From JANNYA01 sp043754435 (lineage in GTDB: Bacteria > Pseudomonadota > Gammaproteobacteria > Xanthomonadales > SZUA-5): 64,000 bases of DNA. The stretch covers positions 51,745 through 115,744 of the forward strand of contig JAYUUS010000146.1 of the NCBI GenBank assembly GCA_043754435.1. Reading direction: 5' to 3'. Below the pieces are notes generated by a model. The model had not been told where the DNA came from. It searched no databases and was given only the letters and a program-made list of their open reading frames with translations. A program made the position numbers and the translations under genes. Shown piece after piece: positions 23,692 through 31,843 of the stretch; position 1 is the stretch's first letter; every line of letters begins with the position of its first letter.

Positions 23692-24813
23692 ATGCACGCT
23701 TCTAAAAATCCGGTTCTGATGCCCAACCGTTGGTTCAATTTGAACTTTTTGTTCATGTGTACACTGGCTGGCCTTGCCCTTGCGTTTATTGTAACGCAGC
23801 TGCGTCCCCCTGCCAAAGTCGCTGCGGTAAACCGAGGCTTTGCGACCGCTGTTCAGCGCGCTAGCCCAGCCGTGGTAAGTATTTTTGCCGACAAAATTGT
23901 CACGGAACAAGCGCTGGGCACGGTACAGGACCCCACTTTGCGTCGGTTTTTAGGCGTATCGCCCGTAGGCCCAGCACGTCAACGCTTGGAACAAAACTTA
24001 GGTTCGGCCGTTTTGGTGCGTAGCGATGGCACGATGATTACCAACGATCATGTTATCGCTGGCTATGACAATATCCGTGCGGTGCTTTGGGACGGCCGTA
24101 TCACCCGAGCAAGTGTCGTAGGGCGCGATGCCGAAAGTGATTTAGCGGTGCTGAAAGTGGATTTAGATGGCTTACCAGCGGCACAATTTGCCACGCCAGG
24201 GGCTTTGCAGGTGGGTGATATCGTGCTGGCAATTGGCAATCCTTATGGCTATAGCCAAACGGTCACCAGCGGCATTATTAGCGCCTTGCAGCGGCCAGAT
24301 CGCAATTTGAGCACCTTTATTCAAACCGATGCGGCCATTAATGTGGGTAATTCTGGCGGCGCTCTGGTCAATGTGGACGGCGAACTGGTGGGCATTAACA
24401 CCGCCGCACTCGATCGCGTGGATGCCGGTATTGCCGTCCCCGGCATCAGCTTTGCGATCCCGGCTGATGTCGTACACAGTGTATTAGAAGCGATTTTGCA
24501 AGACGGCGAGGTCATTCGCGGCTGGATGGGGGCGCTTTACACCGAACGCGGGGGGATTGGTGCTGGGGGCATCCCAGTGCGCGTGGTGCTGGTACAGGAT
24601 TTGTACCAAAGCACACCCGGCCTTGCTGCGGGCATGCTGCCTGGGGATGTGATCGAACGCTTTAACGGCACGCTCATCAATAGCGCCAATCAACTCAATG
24701 CATTAGAAGCGGCCACCGCGCCCGGAAGCTCGGTGTTGGTGATTGGCCGACGTGCTGGCGTACCGATTGAGTTTAATTTGATTTTGACGAAGCGGCCCCG
24801 ATTGCGGGGGTGA
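23692..24813 (+). CDS. DegS/DegQ-like periplasmic serine protease (HtrA family)
   Basis: A 373-aa protein with an N-terminal membrane anchor (FLFMCTLAGLALAFIVTQL), a trypsin-like domain with catalytic His120 (TNDHVIAG), Asp150 (ESDLAVLKV) and Ser221 (GNSGGALV), and a single C-terminal PDZ domain (PGLAAGMLPGDVIERFNG). One PDZ and a retained anchor fit DegS, the protease that cuts the anti-sigma factor RseA in the sigma-E envelope stress response; DegQ-type enzymes have two PDZ domains. It is divergent from petABC. Start ATG 23692 matches the family; the open frame begins earlier. Confidence 0.9.
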   Translation: MHASKNPVLMPNRWFNLNFLFMCTLAGLALAFIVTQLRPPAKVAAVNRGFATAVQRASPAVVSIFADKIVTEQALGTVQDPTLRRFLGVSPVGPARQRLEQNLGSAVLVRSDGTMITNDHVIAGYDNIRAVLWDGRITRASVVGRDAESDLAVLKVDLDGLPAAQFATPGALQVGDIVLAIGNPYGYSQTVTSGIISALQRPDRNLSTFIQTDAAINVGNSGGALVNVDGELVGINTAALDRVDAGIAVPGISFAIPADVVHSVLEAILQDGEVIRGWMGALYTERGGIGAGGIPVRVVLVQDLYQSTPGLAAGMLPGDVIERFNGTLINSANQLNALEAATAPGSSVLVIGRRAGVPIEFNLILTKRPRLRG

Positions 24814-24912
24814 AGCTAGCGCCGCGTGCGTCGAATCGCGCTTTGTATTTTTAGCACAGCAAAAACGTAGCCCTATTGAGCTACAATTGCCCGATATGCT
24901 AGGAGGCTAATC

Positions 24913-25173
24913 ATGGCTGCAACAGCATTTGTCCGGGCTCGGATTGATGAAACGCTGAAAAACGAAGCGGCCGCCGTACTGGCTGGCATGGGCCTTACGG
25001 TGTCCGACGTGGTGCGTATCGCACTGACCAAAATTGCGAAGGAAAAGGCGCTTCCGTTCGAGATGCGCGTTCCAAACGCGCTGACGGCGGAAACACTGGC
25101 AAAGAGCGACCGGGGCGAGGACGTGCACCACGCGAAAGACGCAAAAGATCTGTTTGGGCAGCTTGGAATCTGA
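24913..25173 (+). CDS. Orphan RelB/DinJ-family antitoxin
   Basis: An 86-aa protein with the ribbon-helix-helix start of RelB/DinJ antitoxins (FVRARIDETLKNEAAAVLAGMGLTVSDVVRIAL) and a charged C-terminal toxin-binding tail. A perfect AGGAGG lies six bases upstream of ATG 24913. In DinJ-YafQ and RelBE operons the toxin follows at once; here the next 140 bases contain no RelE-fold gene, only short meaningless frames. It is therefore solitary, either a regulator or the survivor of a broken pair. Confidence 0.85.
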   Translation: MAATAFVRARIDETLKNEAAAVLAGMGLTVSDVVRIALTKIAKEKALPFEMRVPNALTAETLAKSDRGEDVHHAKDAKDLFGQLGI

Positions 25174-25312
25174 TGCGCCAGCCAGGGCGATTTTGCTGGC
25201 GATGGAGCATCGAAATTCGACGGAGGTTTTTGCTTTAAAGGCGTTGCATCGGGAGTTGCTAGGTTGATTAACTACGGCTTCATGCTCATATATTTCTAAG
25301 TTTCGCTCAAAT

Positions 25313-25588
25313 TTGCGTCGCCCAAATCGCAGGCTTACCACACTTCAAAAACTAGAAAGCTACGCAAGTGTTTGCAGTAAAATGTTGAAACTTGGCTGGA
25401 AGCCTTATCACGCAAAGGATGCAGATACTTGTTTAGAAGGCGATGCGCGCTGCGAAGGCAGACCTGAAATGGAAGCTTGTGCAGGTACAGGTCTTGGAAA
25501 TTGCCGATTCCTATGGAAAAAACGGGGAAAAACGATTGCAATTTGTACTGTAGGTGATGAAGGTAGCTATGATGGCATTTGCAATTAA
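25313..25588 (+). pseudogene. Cysteine-rich small protein, probably N-terminally truncated
   Basis: The 91-aa frame opens at a TTG with no ribosome site. From about residue 15 it reads like a small exported protein domain: LGWKPYHAKDADTC, EGDARCEGRPEMEACAGTG and FLWKKRGKTIAICTVGDE, with seven cysteines that could form disulfides. I recall similar proteins in Xanthomonas and Acinetobacter with signal peptides, but cannot name the family. No signal peptide is present here, so the real N-terminus was probably lost. It lies in the accessory strip after the orphan antitoxin. Confidence 0.5.
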
Positions 25589-25664
25589 TACCCGTAACAG
25601 CTCATTCAACTGGGATGCTTAACAGCGTTCCATAATTCAAATATTGGTCGCCACAGGAATCGTC

Positions 25665-26246
25665 ATGCCCCATCACTCCACCAGCGGAGCATTCGTCCTA
25701 GTATGTCTTTTGCTTGTCAGTTGCGAGAAAGATGTGCCCGCTTCACCAACCGCAAGCGATGCGCAACCACCCTCTGTGTCAGTGGCAGATCTCGAGAAGC
25801 TCAGTACCCAAATCGATTCGCTGCAGAAGAGAGTTATGGCTCTTGAATCAGGGGAAGCTACCGTGAGCTCGGAGAAAGAGGGTTATGACATTGCGCGAAC
25901 CAAATTTGGCCCGTTTACCGTAGCTGTGGGTAATGCGACCCCATATCTTGACGGATACAAGGTGACGCTTCGTGTCGGAAACTTGACCAACGCGAACTTC
26001 AACGGCGTGAAGTTGAATATTGCCTGGGGGATACCCCGGCTTTTTGAAACTTTGAACGATCACAGTTTCAAAGAGTGGGCCAAATGGGACCGGTTGCTGA
26101 AGAAAAAAGAATTCGCTGTGACCACGACGCTCGAGTCAGGTGCGTATACCGATATCGAAGTGAACCTGACGCCCGCGAAGCCCGAAGAGATCAAATCCTT
26201 TAAGGTCAGTTTTGAGCTAGACCAACTGGAACTAAGGGTACGGTGA
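25665..26246 (+). CDS. Lipoprotein, DUF3251-like (YajI type)
   Basis: A 193-aa lipoprotein with signal peptide and lipobox LLVSC (Cys about residue 21), a coiled-coil stretch (VADLEKLSTQIDSLQKRVMALES), then a beta-rich domain (FGPFTVAVGNATPYLDGYKVTLRVGNLTNANFNGV). The coiled coil followed by this fold is the pattern of DUF3251 lipoproteins such as E. coli YajI. The first ATG of the frame is 25644, but ATG 25665 gives a better signal peptide. Function unknown; probably envelope-located. Confidence 0.75.
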   Translation: MPHHSTSGAFVLVCLLLVSCEKDVPASPTASDAQPPSVSVADLEKLSTQIDSLQKRVMALESGEATVSSEKEGYDIARTKFGPFTVAVGNATPYLDGYKVTLRVGNLTNANFNGVKLNIAWGIPRLFETLNDHSFKEWAKWDRLLKKKEFAVTTTLESGAYTDIEVNLTPAKPEEIKSFKVSFELDQLELRVR

Positions 26247-26330
26247 TACCTACCCTTCGCTCAGGTGGCGCTGCGAAAACAGCTGAATTGTCCGCTCGAC
26301 TCGAAATAGGTTTCAATTAAAGGACGCATC

Positions 26331-27029
26331 ATGGCATACGACGGAAGGTATGTAGCTTCCGAGGGAAAGTTCAAGAATCACGCGTTTGCTGCGCTTTCAT
26401 CGCGCTTCAATGATCGCCAAGAATTTGAGAAGTTCTACGCGACGCTCAGTACTCCTGAGCAAAAGGACGGGTTCCTGCGCGTAAGTAGCTTCTACCTCTT
26501 TCTTGTAAAGGAGGGCGATTGGCGCATAAAGGTGCCGGGGTATGACGAAGTCATCGACTACATGACTAATTCCATTAAGCTGGTCGCGCTGTTTTCACTG
26601 ATCGAATCACTCAACGATCTAAAGTATCAAGAGTTCTCCGACTGGCTGTCGTCACAGCCGCCGACAGAGGTCTTCCCCATCGCAGATAACGAGAACCTTA
26701 GGCGGCTCCATGCGAAATATAAAGACTCGTTTGGGGCCATAAGACAATGCGTGTCTTTTTTTGACGGACTGCCCGCCAAACAAAAAACCCAACTGTGTGA
26801 AGCAATTCAACCAGGTAGAAAACCAATGGGCAGCATCAAGAAACTCGCGCAATATCTTTACCAGTTACGCAGCAAGTTTGTACACGAAGCTAAATATGCG
26901 CTCCAAATCACCGAAAAACCAATGGATTTTTTTGAAGGAAAAAAAAAGATATCCACCACGCTCAAAGTTTCCAAATTGTTAGACGCATTTGAAGAAGGCT
27001 TACTCGCGAACTTCGGCTATAAAAAATAA
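26331..27029 (+). CDS. Hypothetical HEPN-like protein, 232 aa
   Basis: A soluble, mostly helical protein. Near residue 184 it has LRSKFVHEA, which matches the Rx4H active-site motif (RxxxxH) of HEPN-domain ribonucleases. The preceding region (VALFSLIESLND and then SIKKLAQYLYQ) fits the four-helix HEPN layout. HEPN proteins often act as toxins or in defence. Start ATG 26331 follows AAAGGACGCATC. No obvious antitoxin (MNT or other) adjoins; the neighbours are a lipoprotein and a small membrane protein. The HEPN call rests on one motif and the helical character, so it is tentative. Confidence 0.5.
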   Translation: MAYDGRYVASEGKFKNHAFAALSSRFNDRQEFEKFYATLSTPEQKDGFLRVSSFYLFLVKEGDWRIKVPGYDEVIDYMTNSIKLVALFSLIESLNDLKYQEFSDWLSSQPPTEVFPIADNENLRRLHAKYKDSFGAIRQCVSFFDGLPAKQKTQLCEAIQPGRKPMGSIKKLAQYLYQLRSKFVHEAKYALQITEKPMDFFEGKKKISTTLKVSKLLDAFEEGLLANFGYKK

Positions 27030-27219
27030 GACTCTCTTCGCTTTCGTGTGGAATCCGGCTCTCGATAAGGCAAAAACGAGGGGTAATGCAAAAGTTTCAA
27101 CAGACGCATTTTTAGCTGGTTGCGAAAGCTATTGTCGCGTCAAGAGCGGCGTAGCCGACTGGTACTGATGGTGACACAAAAGAAATGGCCTCAGAAACAA
27201 TTGGGAAGAATCCAGCAAC

Positions 27220-27543
27220 ATGCTAAACAATTCTTCAAAGTCGATGCAAAAACGCGTAATCATGGCACTAGTCGCAATAGCGGTCGCCGTGGCACTCATT
27301 CCGTCACTTCCGTATGGTTATTACTCGGTAATTCGTTGGTTGGTATTCGCATCGTGCGCATGGCTTGCTGTTGACTCATATTGTAACGGTAGTCAGGGCT
27401 GGACCTGGATATGGGGCGTCACCGCTGGCATCTACAATCCACTTTTTCCTGTGCATGCTAATCGCGCCATTTGGTCTGTCGTAAACATTGGGGTCATAGC
27501 AACAGTAGTTTGGTGCTGGCTTAAAGATTTGCGTCGACGTTGA
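27220..27543 (+). CDS. Small membrane protein (DUF6804-like)
   Basis: A 107-aa protein with three hydrophobic segments: IMALVAIAVAVALIPSL, IRWLVFASCAWLAV and AIWSVVNIGVIATVVWCWL. The motif PYGYYSVIRW and the segment WIWGVTAGIYNPLFPVH match what I recall of the DUF6804 family of small membrane proteins. Start ATG 27220 or ATG 27244. Function unknown; part of the accessory strip. Confidence 0.65.
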   Translation: MLNNSSKSMQKRVIMALVAIAVAVALIPSLPYGYYSVIRWLVFASCAWLAVDSYCNGSQGWTWIWGVTAGIYNPLFPVHANRAIWSVVNIGVIATVVWCWLKDLRRR

Positions 27544-27598
27544 GCGACAGATTTTGGCTAATCGTTTGCCAGCATTTTTCAAATTCGCCCAGATTTCT

Positions 27599-28012
27599 CT
27601 ACTTAACCACCGAAACCGCGAAATTAGGATGTTCTGGATTGACGATAAGCCGCTGGGTTCTAGGGTCAACCATAATATCCATGGCCTCCATCGGAATGCA
27701 GCCCATCAAAGGTTCATCGCCTAACACCAGCGCTTCAGTGGTGTACCAGCGATTCTCAAACTCAATGGTAATGGGCGCGATTACGGGCACACTTTTAGCA
27801 CTGCCATCGGCGAGCGTAACCAAGCGCTGCCGCACTTCGGTTATGTCAAAGCCCAGCTGTGACGCGACACTTTGTGGCACACACATGAAAAGCGCGCCGG
27901 TATCAACGAGGGCACGTACTTCAACGCTTAATGGGCGGGGTGCGCCAAGCCGATTTTCGGTGCGGACACCGGTTTCACGGGTCAAACATAACTTCGCGTA
28001 AGTTAATCCCAT
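27599..28012 (-). CDS. Retropepsin-like aspartic protease (clan AA)
   Basis: A 137-aa single-domain protease with the active-site motif ALVDTGAL (Asp-Thr-Gly) at residues 34-41 and a flap-like region, then ALVLGDEPLMGCIPMEAMDIMVD, typical of bacterial clan AA proteins. Like retroviral pepsin it would work as a homodimer in the cytoplasm. Substrates of these bacterial proteins are unknown. It is next to bioC on the same strand with a 69-base gap, with no sign that they work together. Confidence 0.82.
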   Translation of the reverse strand: MGLTYAKLCLTRETGVRTENRLGAPRPLSVEVRALVDTGALFMCVPQSVASQLGFDITEVRQRLVTLADGSAKSVPVIAPITIEFENRWYTTEALVLGDEPLMGCIPMEAMDIMVDPRTQRLIVNPEHPNFAVSVVK

Positions 28013-28081
28013 GAGGGCGTGACCAAGATAGAGGGCAAGGAAACAAAGAGAATGCTCTTACGTGAATGTTAGCGCATTTGA

Positions 28082-28969
28082 CTAATTTGAACTGCGCCGA
28101 CGAATCGCACTGACCGGCACACTGGCAATTTCAGCGCCCGCAGTACGGATCGGCGCGCCGGGCGGTGGCGCGTAGGCTTGCGCGAAAACGACTTCGTAAG
28201 TCGCACTCACCCGTCCATCCGAATCCACCGGATAGCGCTGAATCATTTGCGCAATGGCGGTTTTGCCGCCCAAGCCGCTGCGGCGCGCGCTGAGCGCATT
28301 GGTAGCGCCAATTGCTTTCAGCTCCGCCAGCAGCGCGCGCACGTTCGGATAGCTGAGCGTGTAGCGCTCGGTGCTGAGCACCGGATCCTTAAACCCGGCG
28401 CGTAACAGCGCATCGCCGACGTCGTGCATATCCAAAAACCGGTTCACATGCGCGCCTTGATCGACTTGCGCCCAGGCATCGCGCAGCTCGATCAGCGTGT
28501 CCGGGCCAAAGCTCGTGAACGCGACCAGCGCACCCGCTTTGAGCACGCGCCGCCACTCGGCGAACAACGCCGCTAAATCCAAGCACCACTGAATGCAAAG
28601 ATTGGAGAACAGCACATCGGCGCACTCGGCTGCAAGCGGCAGCATCGCGGCATCGCCCGCCACTCGATGAATAGCTGGCTCGGCAAACGGGTTCCAGCGT
28701 GATTTGACCGGAATTTGCGCCAGCATTGGCACGGCAAAATCAAGCGCTATGATTTGTGCATTTGGAAAGGCGCGGCGCAGCGCTAGCGCACCACGGCCTG
28801 GGCCGCAGCCAATATCTAGCAGCCTTTGTGGCGGCAATTTAAGGGCGTCTAACCGTTCAAGCAGTTGATCCTCAACAACATTTTGCAGCGCCGCCGCACT
28901 TGAATAGCTGCGGGCGGCACGGCCAAAATGCGCCCGAACGGCGCGTCTGGAGAGCGCAGCGGTGTCCAC
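28082..28969 (-). CDS. bioC: Malonyl-ACP O-methyltransferase BioC
   Basis: A 295-aa SAM-dependent methyltransferase that makes malonyl-ACP methyl ester, the starter for pimelate in biotin synthesis. The SAM-binding motif LLDIGCGPGRGALALRRAF and ADVLFSNLCIQWC are followed by the BioC-specific FTSFGPDTLIELRDAW. The N-terminal HFGRAARSYSSAAALQ is also typical. Translation probably starts at GTG 28969. The other biotin genes are not in the window; it stands 35 bases after pepA on the same strand. Confidence 0.9.
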   Translation of the reverse strand: MDTAALSRRAVRAHFGRAARSYSSAAALQNVVEDQLLERLDALKLPPQRLLDIGCGPGRGALALRRAFPNAQIIALDFAVPMLAQIPVKSRWNPFAEPAIHRVAGDAAMLPLAAECADVLFSNLCIQWCLDLAALFAEWRRVLKAGALVAFTSFGPDTLIELRDAWAQVDQGAHVNRFLDMHDVGDALLRAGFKDPVLSTERYTLSYPNVRALLAELKAIGATNALSARRSGLGGKTAIAQMIQRYPVDSDGRVSATYEVVFAQAYAPPPGAPIRTAGAEIASVPVSAIRRRSSN

Positions 28970-29004
28970 GGATATTTAGTTTTATTATGTATTTAAATAT
29001 CGAA

Positions 29005-30483
29005 TTATTCGACTGCGGCCTTGCTCAACAGCCAATGCGCCAGCAAGCTAACCGGCCGACCGGTGGCTGTGCCTTTGCGGCCACTATCCCAAGCGGTGCC
29101 GGCAATGTCCAAATGCGCCCAGCGCTGGCCTTCGGTGAAGCGCGCCAAAAAACATCCTGCGGTAATCGCGCCGCCGCCTTTGCCGCCAATGTTGGCAAAA
29201 TCGGCGAAACCGGTTTCCAGCTGAGTTTGGTAGTCCTCCCACAGCGGCAAACGCCACGCACGATCATGGATTTGTTCACCCGCGCTCAACAGCTCAGCGG
29301 CCAAATCATCGTGCTTGCTCATTAAGCCGGTGGCGATACTGCCGAGTGCTACCACGCAAGCGCCGGTCAAGGTCGCGATATCAATCAATACAGCAGGCTT
29401 AAAACGCTGTGAGTAGGTTAGCGCATCGCATAGAATTAAGCGGCCTTCGGCATCGGTGTTGAGCACTTCAACCATGTGCCCGGCCATCGTTTTCACCACA
29501 TCCGATGGGCGATACGCATTGCCGTCACACATGTTTTCAACCGCAGGTGCCACGCCAATCACGTTGAGTTTGGGCTTAATTCTAGCAACCGTCTCCATCA
29601 GCCCAAGCACACTGGCAGCGCCGCACATATCAAACTTCATTTCTTCCAAGCCGGCGCTGGGCTTAATGTTCACGCCACCCGTATCAAAGGTGACGCCCTT
29701 GCCAACAAATACATAGGGCTTATCCTCGCCCGCGCCGTTGTAGCGCATCACGATCATTTTCGGCGCGTTCGCACTGCCCTGCGCCACGGCGAGCAACGAA
29801 CCCATGCCCAGCTCTGCCATGGCATCGCGATCCAGCACTTCGACGGAAATATTTTCGGCGGCAAAACGTTCGCCCCAGGCTTGCGCTTGCTCAGCTAAAA
29901 ACGCTGGAGTGCAGATATTGGGCGGCAAATTGCCCAGTTCGCGCGCCAGTTTGACGCCTGCGGCCATTGCTACGGCTTTGGCGAGCGCGGCTTCAAGTGG
30001 CGTGGGCGCAGTAAAACTAATCGCCTTGAGTTTTTCATCACCCTTGTTTTTGAGGGTCGCGGTGTAGCGGTAGTGCGAGTAGTCGGCCAGCAGCACGGCC
30101 TGGGTCAACTTCCACTCAGCATCTTTGCCCGGCACTTCAATTTCGATTAAATATGACACCGCATCTGACGCCGAAGCGGCTTTGAGCACGCGCTGGGTGT
30201 CTTTATTAATTTTTATATATTTCGCGGCGTCAAATTTGCGCTGCTCACCTAAACCAACCACCAAAATACGGCTGGTTTTAACCCCGCTTAGGTTAAACAG
30301 CATTTGCGTTTGACCCAGCTTGCCACTGAGATCACCTGACTCGATAAGCTGCTTGATCGCGCCACCGCACAGCTCATCAAACTCTGCACACGCGCTGGTC
30401 AGCATTCGATCATCATATAAACCAACCACCGCACACTGTGCAGCAAGCTCTTTTGGGCGGGTTTGATTTAAAGCGTAGTTCAT
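29005..30483 (-). CDS. pepA: Leucyl aminopeptidase (cytosol aminopeptidase, M17)
   Basis: A 492-aa zinc or manganese aminopeptidase that removes N-terminal residues from peptides; in E. coli PepA also binds DNA. Metal-binding blocks are GKGVTFDTGGVNIKP and the family signature NTDAEGRL, both intact. Start ATG 30483 begins the conserved N-terminal domain. In many gammaproteobacteria pepA lies next to and divergent from lptFG, as here with the DMT transporter gene interposed. Confidence 0.95.
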   Translation of the reverse strand: MNYALNQTRPKELAAQCAVVGLYDDRMLTSACAEFDELCGGAIKQLIESGDLSGKLGQTQMLFNLSGVKTSRILVVGLGEQRKFDAAKYIKINKDTQRVLKAASASDAVSYLIEIEVPGKDAEWKLTQAVLLADYSHYRYTATLKNKGDEKLKAISFTAPTPLEAALAKAVAMAAGVKLARELGNLPPNICTPAFLAEQAQAWGERFAAENISVEVLDRDAMAELGMGSLLAVAQGSANAPKMIVMRYNGAGEDKPYVFVGKGVTFDTGGVNIKPSAGLEEMKFDMCGAASVLGLMETVARIKPKLNVIGVAPAVENMCDGNAYRPSDVVKTMAGHMVEVLNTDAEGRLILCDALTYSQRFKPAVLIDIATLTGACVVALGSIATGLMSKHDDLAAELLSAGEQIHDRAWRLPLWEDYQTQLETGFADFANIGGKGGGAITAGCFLARFTEGQRWAHLDIAGTAWDSGRKGTATGRPVSLLAHWLLSKAAVE

Positions 30484-30654
30484 TTTGAGGGTTTCCAAGA
30501 CTGCGAAAGAATACGACTTTAACACTCGTGCCGAAGTTTCATAGTGATTGGAATGTGGACAAAGTTAAAGTGTGCCTAAGATCGTGCTGACCAATGCCAT
30601 AAGAAACGCATTTGGTAGGCATGCTCACAAATCTCACTTAAAAGGAAATATCTC

Positions 30655-31701
30655 ATGTCACTGCAACCCGGAGTGCTCGCGGCGCTGCTCGCTGCTTTGT
30701 TATTTGGGGCAGGCACACCCTTGGCGAAGCTGCTGATCACTAGCCTCAATCCTTGGTTATTAGCGGGCTTACTGTATTTAGGTTCAGGGCTAGGTATGGC
30801 GCTGTATCGCCTGATTACCGGTGCCAAGCGTGTGCATCTAGCGCAAAGTGAATGGCCATGGTTAATAGGTGCTGTGTTTAGCGGGGGCGTGATCGCGCCG
30901 GTGCTGCTTATGTTTGGCCTACGCGACATGCCCGCATCAGGCGCCTCGCTGTTGCTCAATGCCGAAGGCGTTTTTACCGCGCTGCTCGCTTGGTTTGCGT
31001 TCAAAGAAAATTTCGACCGGCGCATTGCCGTTGGCATGCTGGCAATTTTAGCGGGTGCGGCTATTTTGAACTGGCCTTCCGAGTCTAATCAGACTAAGGG
31101 GGCAAGCTTTTGGCCTGCGCTCGCCATTTTAGGTGCTTGCTTGGCATGGGGCTTGGATAATAATCTGACCCGAAAAGTGTCGTTAACCGATGCGAGCTGG
31201 ATCGCGGCGGTCAAAGGTTTGACTGCAGGCGTAGTAAATCTTGCGATTGCCGCACTTTTAGGCATCTCTGCCCTCCCTTCGCTACTCACCATTTCCATGG
31301 CGATGTTGTTGGGGCTGGTCGCGTATGGCATCAGTTTGGCGCTGTTTGTCGTGGCGCTGCGGCATTTGGGAACCGCACGCACCGGTGCTTATTTTTCCGT
31401 GGCACCGTTCTTTGGTGCCATGTTGGCTTTGGCAATGGGTGATGTGATTACGCTGCCCTTGCTGATTGCGGGCGCGTTAATGGCGTTTGGCGTCTGGCTG
31501 CATTTAAGTGAAAACCACACGCACGTTCACCAACATGAGCCAATGGAGCACGAACACGAGCATATGCACGACGAACATCATCAACACGAACATGACGAGC
31601 CGGTAGCGCCCGGAGCCAAACACAGGCATCGGCATCGCCACGACGACCTAACGCATTCGCATCCGCATTTCCCGGATTCGCACCATACGCACGATCATTG
31701 A
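30655..31701 (+). CDS. DMT/EamA-family transporter with histidine-rich C-terminal tail
   Basis: A 348-aa inner-membrane transporter with ten predicted spans in two EamA repeats (first begins LLAALLFGAGTPLAKLL, second LAILGACLAWGLDNNL). After the last span, from about residue 283, comes a 65-residue tail very rich in His, Glu and Asp (HEHEHMHDEHHQHEHDE, HRHRHRHDDLTHSHPH). Such a tail can bind Zn, Ni, Co or other metal ions, so metal export or metal sensing is plausible; the same tail type is seen in homologues. The ribosome site AAAAGGAAATATCTC precedes ATG 30655. The substrate is unknown. Confidence 0.85.
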   Translation: MSLQPGVLAALLAALLFGAGTPLAKLLITSLNPWLLAGLLYLGSGLGMALYRLITGAKRVHLAQSEWPWLIGAVFSGGVIAPVLLMFGLRDMPASGASLLLNAEGVFTALLAWFAFKENFDRRIAVGMLAILAGAAILNWPSESNQTKGASFWPALAILGACLAWGLDNNLTRKVSLTDASWIAAVKGLTAGVVNLAIAALLGISALPSLLTISMAMLLGLVAYGISLALFVVALRHLGTARTGAYFSVAPFFGAMLALAMGDVITLPLLIAGALMAFGVWLHLSENHTHVHQHEPMEHEHEHMHDEHHQHEHDEPVAPGAKHRHRHRHDDLTHSHPHFPDSHHTHDH

Positions 31702-31843
31702 ATAGTGCGGCCCGTCCTAAGCGGCTGAGATTCGCTGAAGCTGAAGGGACGACATTTTTGTTGGTCGTACAGCTTGATTAAAATCCGTGCGAATGCGAGC
31801 TTCTCAGCTATATTTTTAGACTAACGCAAATGTTAAAACCTGC

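Noticed and set aside
25174..25312. Possible toxin gene after the DinJ antitoxin
   Set aside because: Only short frames exist (about 20 codons each) and none resembles YafQ, RelE or any other toxin.
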